A stretch of 64,000 bases of DNA from Nocardia panacis. GTDB lineage: Bacteria > Actinomycetota > Actinomycetes > Mycobacteriales > Mycobacteriaceae. Below are positions 1 to 19,800 of this stretch, piece after piece (the stretch's first letter is position 1; each line of letters opens with the position of its first letter). The stretch covers positions 310,001-374,000 of the forward strand of contig NZ_QZFU01000036.1 in NCBI RefSeq assembly GCF_003598715.1, read 5' to 3'. A program made the position numbers and the translations under genes. The notes under the pieces were generated by a model. That model was not told the origin of the DNA. It saw nothing but the letters and a program-made list of their open reading frames with translations, and did no database searches.

Positions 1-3000
1 GATCGCCTGCCTCGGCAAGTGAGTTGGCGGCAGCGGGAGTCGATGGCACGCCGGTCACCGCTGCGGAAACACCCGCTCCCGCGGCAGATCCAGCAACCAA
101 CCGACCATCGGCGATCGGTGCGGGTTGTCCCACAGGCCGCATCGCAGAGCGGGAGACGGCCGTACCATTTCCATCGACCGGCACCGAGCCGGCGGCCTGT
201 GCCTGTGCGAAATTCTGCGTCGTCACTTGTTCCGATCCCGGAACTTCGTCGGGCAGCGATTGATCGAGGTGCGCCGCCACGGCCTGCGGAGTATCCAGGT
301 CGTCGAAGAGGCGGGCCAGCGTGAGAGTGACACCGTACCGGTCGATCATGTCCTGGATGACGCGCATGAGGGTCAGCGAGTCCGCGCCCAGATCGATGAA
401 AGTGGCGGTCGCGGAGATGGATTCGGGTGCGAGTTCCAGCGCCGCACCGAGCTGTTCGCGCAGGGTCTGCAGGATCGAGGCGTGGCGGGCGGCGGGTTCG
501 GTGCGGGTGATGGTCGGGTGCACGGCCGTACCTTCCTTCCGGGTGAACCAGTGGTGGGTGCGTTGGAACGGATAGGTCGGGGCGGGGACGCGCCGCCTCG
601 GGTAGTCGCGATCGAAACCGGCCCAGTCGATCTCGACGCCCGCCGCATAGAGTTCGCCGACACTGTGCAGCAACTGTTTCCAGTCGTCGCGGCCCTCCCA
701 CAGCGAGGACAGCCAGCGCACCGGCGGCCCGGACCAACTCTGGCGGCCGAGGAGCTGCAATACCGGTTGCGACCCGAGTTCCAGCACCGCGGCACACCCC
801 TGCTCGGCGAGCACCGCCATCCCCTGGGCGAACCGCACCGGCTCGCGCATATGGCTGCGCCAGTAGCCCGCGTCGACAGCGTCCACCGCCGCACCGGTGA
901 CATTCGAGATCATCCGAATCCGAGGCGCCGCGAACGCGATTCGCCCCGCCGCCGCCTCGAATTCATCGAGCACCGGTTCGATCATCGGCGAATGCGGTGC
1001 GTGTGGCACCTTCACCGCGAGCGCGTCGATCCCGGCCGCGCGCAACTCGGCCAGCACCTCGGCCACCGCGTCCGCGACTCCGGCGATCAGGGTCTCGCGC
1101 GGCCCGTTGATGCCTGCCACACTCACTTCGGGCCTGCGGTCCAGTATCTCGGCGATCTGCTCGACCGGCGCGAGCACCGCCGCCGTGGCCCCGCCGGAGG
1201 TCGCGTCCTCGATCAGCCGCGCGCGGCGCGCGATCAGCCGCAGCCCGTCCTCGAGTCCGAAACATCCTGCGACACAGGCCGCCGCGTACTCCCCCGTGCT
1301 GTGGCCGAGCACCACATGCGGCCGCACACCCCAGGAACCCCACAGCTGCGCCAGTGCGTATTCCAGCGCGAAGATAGCGGGCTGGGCGTAGGCGGTCCGC
1401 TCGATCAACTCCGCGTGCGCGCCGCCGGGATCCGGGTACAGCACCTCGAGCAGCGGCACCTGCAGCACATCCCGCAATATCTCGTCGCAGGTCAGCAGCG
1501 TCCGCCGGAATCCGGGCTGAGTCTCGAACAGCAGTCGCCCCATCCCCGCATGCTGTGACCCCTGCCCGGTGAACAGGAACGCGACCTTCGGTTCCTCGGT
1601 GGCCTCCCCCACCGCCACCCGCGCCCGCTGCCCCGCCGCGAAGGCCGAAAGCTGCTCCGCCGCCTCACTTCCGGACGCCGCGTGCACGGCGAGCCGATGG
1701 CTGTGGGCCGACCGCGCCACCCCGGCCGTGAAACACACGTCGGCGAAGGGCGCCGCATCGCCGCGTACCACGGCCGCATACCGAGCCGCCAGGTCCCGCA
1801 ACGCCTCCGACGAACGAGCCGACAACCGCAGCACGTGCCGGGGGCGATCCTCCGTACGCACCGGGGCGGACACCGAATCACCCTCGGGCACCGCGGAATC
1901 CGTCGCGGCCGTGAGCACGATATGCGCATTGGTCCCGCTGAACCCGAACGCGCTCACACCGATCGCGCCGTCGGGCAGTTCGCGCGATTCGGTCGGCACC
2001 TCGATGGGCAAATCCCCCCACGGGATCTGCGGATTGGGCCGACTCAGATTGCGGTGCGGCGGGATGCGACGGTGGCGCAACATCAGGATCGCTTTGAGCA
2101 GGCCCGCCATGCCCGCCGCGGCTTCCAGGTGACCGATATTGGTCTTGGCGGAGCCGACGAGCAGGGGGCCGGACTCGCCCCGATCGGCGAAAACAGTGCC
2201 GAGCGCACCGATTTCGATGGTGTCGCCGAGCGGGGTTCCGGTGCCGTGCGCCTCGATGTAGGCGACTTCGGCGGGCGCGAGGCCCGCTTGGGTGAGCGCC
2301 TGCCGGATGACATCGCGCTGGGCGAGCCCATTGGGGGCGGTCAGTCCGTTCGTCCTGCCGTCCTGGTTCAGCGCGGTGCCCCGGATGACGGCGTGCACCG
2401 GATCGCCGTCCGCGCGCGCGTCGGCGAGGCGTTTGAGCACCACCATGCCCGCGCCCTCGCCGCGTGCGTATCCGTCGGCGGCGGCGTCGAAGGTCTTGCA
2501 GCGCCCGTCGGCGGCCAGCGCGGAACCGTCGCAGAAGGCGACGAAGGTCTCCGGGGACAGCATCAGGCTCGCACCGCCCGCCAGCGCGAGCGTGGATTCG
2601 CCCGCACGCAGGCCGGCCACCGCCAGGTGCACCGCGACCAGCGCCGACGAACAGGCGGTATCGAGGGTCAGGTTGGGACCGCGCAGGCCGAGGCAGTAGG
2701 CGAGGCGTCCGCCCGCGACACTGAGCGCGTTGCCGGTGGCGTCGTACATCTGTACCGGGTCACCGCTCTCGTCCCGCATGCGCCGCAGGTATTCCGCCTC
2801 GGAGACGCCGACGAAGACCCCGGTGCGGCTACCGCTCATGGCGCGCGGGTCGCGGCCGGAGTCTTCCAGCGCCTCCCAGGCGAGTTCGAGCAGCAACCGC
2901 TGCTGGGGGTCCATCCGTTTGGCCTCGCGCGGCGCGATCCCGAAGAAGGCGGCGTCGAAGCCCGCGATATCGTCGAGGAACCCGCCGCGGCGGCAGTACA

Positions 3001-3258
3001 TTCTGCCCGGTGTATTGCGCTGCGGGTCATAGTATTCCGCGACAGGCCAGCGGTCGGCCGGGATATCGCCGATACCCTCGCCGCCCGCGTCGAGCAACCG
3101 CCAGTAGGCGTCCGGATCGGGTGCGGCCGGGAAGCGGCAGGCCATGCCGATGACGGCGATGGGCTGGTCGCGGTCCTGTTCGAGTTCGCGCACCCGACCG
3201 CGCAGGGTGCGGATGGCGGTGAGCGCCTTGTGCAGACGGGCGGCGTCGGCGGTGTCGG

Positions 3259-3262
<4 letters not shown>
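1..3262 (-). CDS. Type I PKS, KS-AT-ACP module (3' end outside window)
   Basis: Modular polyketide synthase, last of four collinear PKS genes; about 1087 residues are visible and the frame is open to the window edge. After a short coiled N-terminal docking segment there is a ketosynthase (roughly 33-460; active-site Cys near 203 in DTACSS, His in EAHGTGT and NIGHLE), an acyltransferase (roughly 560-870; GHSTGEY near 654) and an acyl carrier domain (LGADSL near 957). There is no KR, DH or ER, so the beta-ketone should stay. The AT selectivity motif reads HAPH rather than the HAFH of the other three ATs. An Ala/Gly/Pro-rich linker follows the ACP and leads to an unseen domain. The GTG start overlaps the upstream stop (GTGA), which implies translational coupling. 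Confidence 0.93.
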
Positions 3263-9446
<6,184 letters not shown>

Positions 9447-9450
<4 letters not shown>

Positions 9451-12400
9451 GAGTTCTGGTGCTGACGGAACTTCGCGGCGGCCCGCGCGATCAACTCGGC
9501 GGCGGAGGCGCCCGCGGGTTCGGGCGGCGCCGGATGGTCGGGTGATAGCGCGGGCTCGGCCGCGGCCACCCGCTCGTCGATGCCGAGTTCGGCGGCCAGA
9601 TGCGCCACCATCTCCTCGAGGGTCGGATAGCTGAAGGCCGCGATGGCCGCCAGCGGCACCTCGAAGGCCACCGAGAGCCGTTCGCTGAACTCCACCGCGA
9701 GCAGCGAATCCATACCGAGGCTCGCGAAACCCTGCCGAGGGCCGATCGGGGTGCGGGAGCGCAACACGTCGCGCAGGATCCGACCGACCTGCTCATCGAG
9801 GAATTCGCGCTGGTCCGCCGCCGCGGCCAACTCCCGAAGCAAGGTGGGCGCGACTACCGCCACCTGCTGCGGACCGGCGAGATCGGTGAGATAGCCCGCG
9901 GGAACCAACCCGATGAGCGAGCGCGCCAGCTTCCCCCAGTCGGCGGGAATCACCCCGATCGCCGCCTCGGATGCCGGACCGGTGGCCAACCGCATCGCCA
10001 GTTCGCCGCCATCCCGCGGCGCGATCGTGCGCAGCCCGATCGCCTCGTACTGCGCGGATTCCCCTGCGGCCATCCCGATTTCGGCCCAGGGACCCCAATT
10101 GATCGCCAAACCCGGCAGATCCTGCGCGCGCCGCAGTGCCATCAGACCGTCCAGAAAGGCATTGGCCGCACCGTATCCGCCCGACCCGTAGGTGGGCAGG
10201 AGCGAGGCGAGCGAGGAGTAGGCCACGAAGAAGTCGAGCGAGGATCCCCGAGTCGCCCGATCCAACAGCCACGCACCCCGCACCTTCGGACCGAGCACAC
10301 CCGCGATTCGAGTGGGCGACTGGTCCTCGAGCGGGCCGTCGTCCAGCACGCCCGCCGCATGCACCACACCGCGCAGCGGCAGGGTGTCCGTGCAGGTTCG
10401 CACCATGCGGCGCACATCGGCCTCGACCCGCACATCCCCCGCCACCACCTGGACGAGTGTTCCGAGACCACGGATCTCCGCGATGGCCTCGGCCGCGACG
10501 GCGCCGCTCCTGGACGCCAGGACCACACATCCCGCGCCCAATTCCGCCAGTCGCCGCGCGACGACCAGTCCGAGACCGCCCGAACCGCCCGTCACCAAAT
10601 AGCTTCCGTCCGACCGCACCGAGGAGCCGGGCATACTCGCGGAAGGCTCTGTCCCTGTGGTCAATACGGGCGCATACCGAACTCCCGCGCGCACGGCCCC
10701 CTGCCAATTCGCGAGATCGAGCAACCGGGCATCCGGATCGGCGGGATCGGCGCCGAAATCGACAGCCGTCACCGCCAATTCGGGATATTCGGCGGCGATC
10801 GTCCGCACCAGACCCCACAGCGCCGTATGCGCCGGATCGGGACGATCGTCAGGCACGATGACGTGTGCACCTCGCGTCACCACCGAAAGTCGTACCGGGG
10901 TGGTCGACTTCGCCAACACCGCGACAAGCTCCAGCAGGCGACCGGTCAACCGCTCGACCCGGTCGGGCAGCTCCGCCGCGCCGGTATCGGCCAGGAAAAC
11001 CACCCGCCGCGCGGACAACCGCGCCACTTCTCCCGGCCCACCGACAATGCTGACATCGGCATCGACCGCCAACGCCAACCGCTCGGCGAAATCATCGTCC
11101 CCGCAGACGATCACCCACCCGGATTCGGTGGACACCGCCGCGGGCTCCGCATCGACCGGCGCCCACCGCGTCCGCACCAACCACCCGTCCGAGGACGCCG
11201 AGTCCGCCGCGAACCAATGCCGTTCCCGCTGAAAGGGATAGCTCGGGATCGCCACGAACTCCCGACCCCGCCGATAGTCGCCGTCGAAGGCCGACCAGTC
11301 CACGGGCACACCCCGCACATGCAGCGCCGCCAGACTGCCGAGCAGTTCCGCCCACTCCCGATCCGGTCGAAGACTGGGCAGGCGAACCACATCATCGGGA
11401 AGAATGCCGCGCCCCAATCCCAAAAGCACCGGCCGCGGCCCGATTTCGACGAAAGCCCGCGCGCCCGCCGCATAGGCGGCGCCGAGCCCATCGGCGAACA
11501 GCACGGGAGCCATCGCGTGCCGCACCCAATACTCGGGATCGCACACCTGCGCCCCGGCCAGTTCTCCGGTCACATTGGAAATCAAGGGAATTCGCGGCAT
11601 CGCGTAGGTGATACGCCCGGCCGCCTCCGCCAGTGGCGTGGCGATCGACGACATGAGCGGTGAGTGAAAGGCGTGCGACACCCGCAACTCCCGGCCCGTC
11701 AGCCCCACCCGCACCAGTTCCGCCACGGCCGCTTCGACCTGCCGACGGTCTCCGGAGATCACCACCTCCTGCGGCCCATTGATCGCCGCCACCGCGACCA
11801 GCGGATAGTCCCGGACAACCTGCCGCACCACCTCGGGCGCGCCGCGCAGCGACACCATGACCCCGCCCGCAGGCAAGCCCTGCATCAGCCGCCCGCGCTC
11901 GGCGACCAGCCGCAACCCGTCCTCCAGCGAGAACACCCCCGCGACACAGGCCGCGACGAGTTCGCCGACGCTGTGCCCGAGTAGCACCGACGGCTCGACA
12001 CCCCAGGACCGCCACAGCTCGGCCAACGCGTACTCGAGCGCGAACAGCGCGGGCTGCGTACGGCCCGTCGAATCCAGCTCGCCGGATTCCGAATTCAGCA
12101 GTCCGACCAGGTCCCGTCCGAGCAGTGGATCCAGAATCTCGGCGCAGGCATCGATCGCGCGCCGGAACGTGGGTTGGGTCCGGTACAGCTCCCTACCCAT
12201 CCCCGGATACTGCGCGCCCTGACCGGTGAACAGGAACGCCACCTCGGGTGCGACCGCCGCGGATTCGCCCCGCACCGCGTCCGGTCCGGCGAGCAGATCC
12301 GCCAATTCCCCGGCGGATTCGCCGACCACACACCGGCGATGCGTTAGATGGGAACGCCCACTGTTCGCGGTGAAGCACACCTGCGCGGGGTCGACGCCAC

Positions 12401-13883
12401 CGCGCAGGAACTCCGCCATCCGCTCGGCCCCGCGCGCCAACGCCTCGGGCGTCGCCCCCGACAGCGCCAGCAAGTGCGCGGGTCTGTCATCCGACAGAAC
12501 CGGCGCCGACCGAGCGGGAACCCCCTCGACAATCACGTGACAATTGGTCCCGCTGAACCCGAATGAGCTGACCCCCGCCACCCGCGGCCCTTCCGAAGAC
12601 CACTCGCGCAGCTCGGTGGGCACCCGCACCGGCAGCCCATCCCAATCGATCAGCGGATTGGGGGTATCGAAATGCAGTGTGGGTGGGATCATTCCGTGCC
12701 GCACACACAGCACCGCCTTGATCACCCCCGCGATCCCGGCCGCCGACTCGAGGTGCCCGATATTCGCCTTCACCGAGCCCACCACCAACGGATGCGCACC
12801 GAACACCGCGCCGAGAGCGGCCATTTCGATCGGATCGCCCAGTGCGGTCCCGGTGCCGTGCGCCTCCACATAGCCGACCGACTCCGGCGCGACCCCGCCA
12901 TCGGCCAGCGCCGCCCGGATGACCGCCTGCTGGGACGGCCCGTGCGGAACCGTCAACCCGCTGCGATGCCCGTCCTGATTGGTCGCGGTGCCGCGCACCA
13001 CGGCGAGAACGCGATTGCCGTCGCGTTCGGCATCGGACAACCGCCGCAGCACGAGCACACCGCAGCCCTCGCCGCGCACATAGCCGTCGGCCGCCGCCGC
13101 GAACGGTTTACAGCGCCCATCCGGCGACATCATCCGCGCCTTGGACAGGCTGATGGTCTCGTGCGGGGTGATGATCCGATTCACCCCGCCCGCCAACGCG
13201 CTATCGCAGAGTCCCGCCCGCAGATTCTGCACGGCCAGGTGAATGGCGACCGCCGAGGACGAGCACGCCGTATCCACCGACAGCGCCGGCCCCGTCGCGC
13301 CCAGGAAATACGACAGTCGTCCACTCGCCGTGCTGGTGGTGGTGCCGGACCCGAAATAGCCGTCGAGCCGTTGCGCGCCCGCGCCCACCATCGCCTCGCG
13401 ATAGTCCACATTGCTGATCCCGACGAAGACCCCGGTCTCGGCCGGGACCGCGCGCACCGGAATCGCCGCGTCCTCCAACGCCTCCCACGCCACCTCGAGC
13501 AGCAGTCGCTGCTGCGGATCGATACTGTCGGCCTCCTTGGCGGAGATACCGAACAGCGCCGCGTCGAATTCGGCCGGGCCGCCGACGAATCCGCCCGCCC
13601 GCGTCGACATCTTGCCGGGCGCGTCCGGGTCCGGGTCGTAGTAGGCGTCGATATCCCAGCGGTCGGGCGGCACCTCGGTAATGGCGTCGCCGCCCTCGGT
13701 GAGCAGCCGCCAGTACCCGGCCACATCGGGCGCGCCGGGAAAGCGGCACCCCATACCGACGATGGCGATCGGCTCGCGTCCCGCATCCGCACCGCGCGCC
13801 GCGGCCAGCTCCCTCTCCAGGGTTTCGATTCGGTGCAGCGCCTGCCGCAGCAGACGATCGTAGGAGTCGTTCCGGTTCGGCAT
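9447..13883 (-). CDS. Type I PKS, KS-AT-KR-ACP module
   Basis: 1478-residue PKS module that should add a malonyl unit and reduce the ketone to a hydroxyl. A charged N-terminal helix (docking-like) precedes the KS (Cys near 206 in DTACSSS, His in EAHGTGT and NIGHLE). The AT has GHSVGE near 637 and HAFH near 737, the malonyl signature. A structural KR half without DH or ER follows, then the catalytic KR (GGSGGLG near 1099, LDD motif, GYGAANAF near 1234), predicted B-type from LDD. The ACP serine lies in LGMDSL near 1391. A short C-terminal tail probably docks to the next protein. It starts 6 bp after the upstream PKS gene, and its stop overlaps the next start by 4 bp. Confidence 0.96.
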
Positions 13884-13889
13884 ACGGGT

Positions 13890-16800
13890 TCAGATCCCTA
13901 GTTTTTTGGCCAACTGCCTGGCCACGTCGTCGGTCGCATCGAACTCCGCGTCCGTCTCCGCCGCGCCGAGCAGGTCCCACAGGTGTTCGGTGAGGGAGGC
14001 GATGGTGGGGTAGTCGAAGACGACCATCTGCCCGAGCCTGCATCCCAGCGCGGTTTGCAACCGGTTGCGCAATTCGATGGCGGTGAGCGAATCCATGCCG
14101 AGGGCGAAGAATCCGGCATTGGGGTCCAGTCCGATATCGGACCCGATGCTGTCGGTGACCACCTGGCGCACCAGGCTTTCCAGCAGTGCTCGCCGCTTGC
14201 CGGGCGGCGCGTCGACCAGCCGGGTGCGCGGCGCGGCGGTGTGGGACGTCGGCTGGAAATCCGCCAGTAGCGGTGCGGGAGCGGACTGGTGTTCGAGGTA
14301 TCGGGTCCACACGATCGGCAGCACCGCCACCGACCCGCTCGACGGCGGCGACTGAAGCAGGGCATCGAGTGCGCCGAGGCCGTCCGCGACGGGGATGACG
14401 CCCTCACCCAGCCGCTCGAGTTTGCCTTCCAGACCGAGCCGCGCGCTCATACCCTTCTCGGCCCACGAACCCCACTGGATCGCCAGTCCGGGCAGTCCGA
14501 GACCGCGCCGGTAGGAGGCCAAACCATCCAGGAACGCATTGGCCGCGGCGTAATTCGCCTGGCCCGGTGTGCCCAGCGCCGAGGACACCGAGGAGAACAG
14601 CACGAAGAAGTCCAGATCCTCGGTCAGCCGGTGCAGGTGCCACGCGCCGATCGCCTTGGCGGCCAAGACCTTCGCGAACCGCTCCGCCGACTGACCCGCC
14701 AGCACACCGTCATCCAGCACACCCGCTAGGTGCAACACACCGCGCAGCGGTGGCGACTCGGCGGAGATCGCGGCCAGACAGGCGGTGACAGCGGCGGCCG
14801 AGGCGATATCCACCGACTCGACGCGAACCCGCGCACCACCGTCGCGCAGTTCGGCTATCGCCGCTTCGGCCTCGGGGCCGGGCGCGCTCCGCCCGACCAG
14901 TACCAGATGCCGCGCGCCGCGCTCGACCAGCAGCCGCGCCGTCTCGAGCCCGAGTCCGCCGAGACCGCCGGTGATCAGATATGTCGCATCCGGCCGGACC
15001 GGGACCGCGCCTGCACTGGCAGTCGCCCGCGTGAGCCGGGCGACATGGCGAACCTCCCGCACGTAGCCAACCTGCTCCGCAGCACTGGACGCACCGAGTT
15101 CGGCGGCCAGCAACGCGGCATCGGCCGCGACCTCCAGTGCCGGATCGAGATCGATATGGGTGCAGCCGAGATCCACCTGCTCCTGCGCGATCACCCGCGC
15201 CAGCCCGCCGAGCGCCGCCTGCACCGGATCCGCTACCGTGCGCCCGGCGACCGCCGCGCCGCCGCGGGTGACCAAGCACAACCTGCCCGTGCCGCGCTCG
15301 ATCAGCGCCTGCACCAAATGAAGCAGGCGCACCGATTCCGCGACGACCGCGTCAGGTGCGCCCGTACGTTCGGCAGGCCACAGCGCCACCACCAGATCCG
15401 TCTCGGCCGCGAGTAGATCCCGGTACTCCGCGACACTCGTCGCGGCAGGCGCCACGCGCGCCCCGACGATTCGTCCCAGCTCGCGCCCCAACTCGCCATC
15501 GGAAAGCACCAGACACCGACCTGGCCGCGCTTGCGCCGATACCGGCCGCGGCACCCACGAGGTCCGATACAGCCAGTCGCGCCAGGCGGCCTCCGACCTG
15601 CCGACCATGGTCTGCCGCTCGGCCCGCTTGAGCAGCACACCTGTCATCGCCAGGACGACGCGGCCGTCCGCGTCGAACAAATCGAGGGTGCCGCGCAGGG
15701 TTTCGGGATCTTCCTCCTCGGCCGGGGCCAGTCGCGCATGGCACCACGCCGGAGCGCCCGCACCCGAATGCGACCGCACCCGACCCACACCGACGGGCAC
15801 GTAGGTGCGGCGGCCGTACTTCTCCGGGTAGGTCACCGTCAACGCCAGGAAGCAGGCCTCGATCAGAACCGGATGCACCACATAGGAATTCGCCTCCGCA
15901 CGCAGCGCCTCGGGCAGTTCGAGCTCCGCCAGACAGGTGGCACCCTCCCGCCACAATCGACGCGTGGCGTGGAACAGCGGGCCGAGATCGATTTCGCGCT
16001 CGCGCTCGCCCTGGTAGATCTCCGCGACGGGAACCTCGGTGGTGAACCGACTCCGCAGCTCATCCAGCGGTTCGACGACATCCGACGCCGCGGCGTCCAC
16101 GAGTCGGCCGGAGGCGTGCAGCGTCCACGGGCCGCGCGCGGGCTTGGAGAAGATCTGCAACGCGTGACCGCCGATATCCTCCGGCCGCAGGACGATCTGC
16201 GCGTTGCGCTCGTCGGATTCGCCGGTGAAGGTCATGGAGCGGTGGATGAAGAAATCCCGCAGCTCGACATCGACGGTGCCGAATGCCTCCCGGCTCGCCT
16301 CGAACGCCGCCTCCAGGTAGGCCACGCCCGGCATGACGATCGTCTGGAATACCCGATGGTCGCCCAGCCAACTCAGGCGGCCGGGACCGTGCGCGGCCTG
16401 CAGTCGAATCTCGTTGCTGTCGGCCAATTCCACGGGCCGACCGGCCAGCGGCCGACCCGGATCCGCTCCGGGCGCCGCCGCGCTCGGCGCCGCGATCCAG
16501 TGCCGCCCGCGCTGCCACGGATAGGTGGGCAGCGGCACCCGCCGCGCCGTCCCCGTCGGACCGACCGGACGCATCGCGACCCCGCCGAGATACAGCTCCC
16601 GCGTACTGCGCAGCAGGGTCTCGATCTCCCGATCCCGGCGCAGCGTCGGCAGGGCCATGATCGGAGCGTGCGAAAGCTCCTCCGAAATCTGATGCAGCAG
16701 GGTCGGTTTCGGCGCGACCTCGAGGAAGATATCGACCCCGAATCCGGCCAGTGTCGCCACGCCGTCGGCGAAACGCACCGGCCGCAGCACATGGTCGACC

Positions 16801-19800
16801 CAATAGTCGGCGGTGGCGATCGCCTCGGTGGCCAGTCGCCCGCTCAGATTCGACACCACCGGAATAGTCGGCGCGGCGAACTCCACCTTCTCGGCGATCC
16901 GCCCGAACTCGGCGACCATCGGACGCATCAGCGGGGAATGGAAGGCGTGCGAAACCGTCAACTCGCGATGGCCGATCCCCCGCCGGTCCAACTCCGCGCA
17001 GATCGCCGCGAGCGCGTCCGTCCGCCCCGAAAGCACCGTCGCCGCCGCACCATTGACGGCCGCGATGGCGACATGGTCGGCGTGGTCGGCGATGAGGTCG
17101 GCGGCCGCGGACTCCGCCAGCGCGATCGACACCATCCGCCCGATCCGCGGCAGCGCCTGCATGAGCCGCCCGCGCGCGGCGACCAGCGCGAGCGCGTCGG
17201 GCAGTGCGAACACTCCGGCCAGACAGGCGGCCACATATTCGCCGAGGCTGTGCCCCATGACCGCGTCCGGCCGCACCCCCCTGGACTCCCACAGCCGAGC
17301 CAGCGCGTACTCGACCGCGAAAAGCGCGGGCTGGGCGATGGCCGTGTCGTGGATGCGGTCGGCATCGTGGATGAGTTCCGGCAGCGGGCGCGGCAACTCC
17401 TCGCGCAGCAGTTCGGCACATTCGTCCAAGGCGGCACGGAAGATCGGCTCCTGCGCGTAGAGCGCCTGCCCCATCCCGGCGTACTGCGCGCCTTGGCCAC
17501 CGAAGACGAAGGCGATGCGCCCCGCGCCCCGCGCGGGTGCGGGCTCGATCGGCTGCGCCACGAAGGATCTCAGCTCGCCGAGAATATCCTCGACGCTGCG
17601 GCCGTATACGGCGAAGCGGTGTTCGAAATGCCTGCGTCCGGCCGCCGCCGTGAAGCAGAGATCGGCGAGCCGGGGTGTGTCCGGCCCACCCAGCAGCTCG
17701 ATATAGCGCCCGCAGAGTTCGCGCAGCGCCTCCGGGGTCCGCGCGCTCACCGCGAACAGCCCCTCGGCGGCATCCGTCGAATCCGGCTCCGCCCGGACCG
17801 ATTCCGCCAGCACCACATGGCAATTCGTGCCGCCCATCCCGAATGAGCTGACCCCGGCCCGGCGCGACCCCGGCACGCCGGGCCAGCGCGCCACCCTCGC
17901 ACCGATGTGGAATGGGCTCGCCGCGAAATCGATATGCGGATTGGGCCGCTGAAAGTGCAGGCTCGGCGGCAGCGTCCGATATTCCAGTGCGAGTGCGGTT
18001 TTGATCAATCCGGCGATACCGGCCGCCTCATCCAGGTGGCCGATATTGGTTTTCACCGAACCCATGGCGCACTTGCCATTCGGCAGCTCCGCGGACGCGC
18101 TTTCGCGGAATGCCCTGGCCAGCGCGGCCACCTCGATGGGATCGCCGAGCGCGGTCCCGGTGCCGTGCGCCTCCACATAGCCGATCTCGGCGGCATCGAC
18201 GCCCGCGTCGGCCAGTGCGTCGGCGACCACCTCGGTCTGCCGGGCCACGCTGGGGGCGGTGAAGGCGGACTTGTCCGCGCCGTCGTTGTTGACGGCGGAG
18301 CCCTTGATGACGGCGATCACCCTGTCGCCGTCGGCCAGCGCGGTATCGAGCGGTTTGAGCAGCACCACGCCGCAGCCATTGCCGAACAGGGTGCCGTCGG
18401 CCTCGGCATCGAAAGCCCGGCAGTGACCGTCGGCCGAGCGGATCATGCCCTCCTCGAACAGGTATCCGCCCCGCTGCGGGACCACGATCGACACCCCACC
18501 CGCGAGCGCCATCGCGCATTCGCCCGAACGCAGGCTCCGCACGGCCAGATGCACCGCGACCAGCGAGGTGGAGCACGCGCTCTGCACGGCGATACTCGGG
18601 CCGCGCAGGTCCAGCTTGTAGGAGACCCTGGTGGGCAGGTAGTTCCGGTCGTTGCCCAGCTTCAGTTGGAACTGCAGCATATCGGCCTCGATGAGCGGGC
18701 CGCCCGAGGGAAATCCGAAGTGCGGGTTGAGATTATTGATCAGGTAGGTGCTGATCCCGCCGCCCGCGAACACCCCGACCGACCCGACCTGCGGACCCGG
18801 CGGATAGCCCGCGCGCTCGAACGCCTCCCACGCGCATTCCAGGAAGACCCGCTGCTGCGGGTCGACCAGCGCGGCCTCCTTGGCCGTCATCCCGAAGAAA
18901 TCCGCGTCGAACAGTTCGATATCCGGCACCGTCGCGGCGGCCCGCACATAGTCGGGATGCTCGCGCAGGCCGGGCGTGACCTGTTCCAGTTCCGCGTCCG
19001 TGAGCGGCCGAATGGATTCGACGCCCTCGCGCAGATTGCGCCAGAAGGTCTCGATATCGTCCGCACCCGGAAAGCGGCCCGCCATTCCGATAATCGCGAT
19101 ATCGCCCGCGGGCGCGGTAGGGCGCGGGCCGCGGCGGGCGCGCGGCGTGGACACACTTGGTCCGTCGAGATAGCGGGCCATGGCCCGAATCGTCGGGTAG
19201 CGGAACAAATCCACGACGCCGATACCGCCCAATCGCTCGCTCAGCGCGCGCTGGATCGCCACCAGGTGCAGCGAGGTGCCCCCGATATCGAAAAAGCTGT
19301 CGTCCGTGCCGATTTCGTCCAACGACAGCACCTCGCGCCATACCTCGGCGAGTAGGCGTTCGGTGGCGGTGCCGGGCAGGGTGAGCGCACCGTCGAGCAG
19401 TCGGTCGAAGGCACCGGGCGGGACCAGGGCGCGCCGATCGGTCTTGCCGCTGGAGGTGCGCGGCATGGCGGCCAGCACCGCGTACGCCTCGGGCAGCATA
19501 TGCGCGGGCAGGCGCAGCGAGAGGTGTCTGTGCAGTCGGGCCGCCGCACCGGCCTCGGTTCCGCGCAGCACCACATGCGCGACCAGCCGCTGCCGCCCCC
19601 GCACCTCGTGCGCGAGCACCGCCGCCTCGCGCACCTCGGCGAATTCGGTGAGCAGCGCCTCGATTTCGCCGGGTTCGATGCGCACGCCGCGGATCTTGAC
19701 CTGGTCGTCGATTCGGCCGAGGTGTTCGAGGGTGCCGTCCGCGCCGAGCCGCGCCAGATCGCCCGTGAGATACATGGTGCCGGAGCCGAACGGGTCGGGC

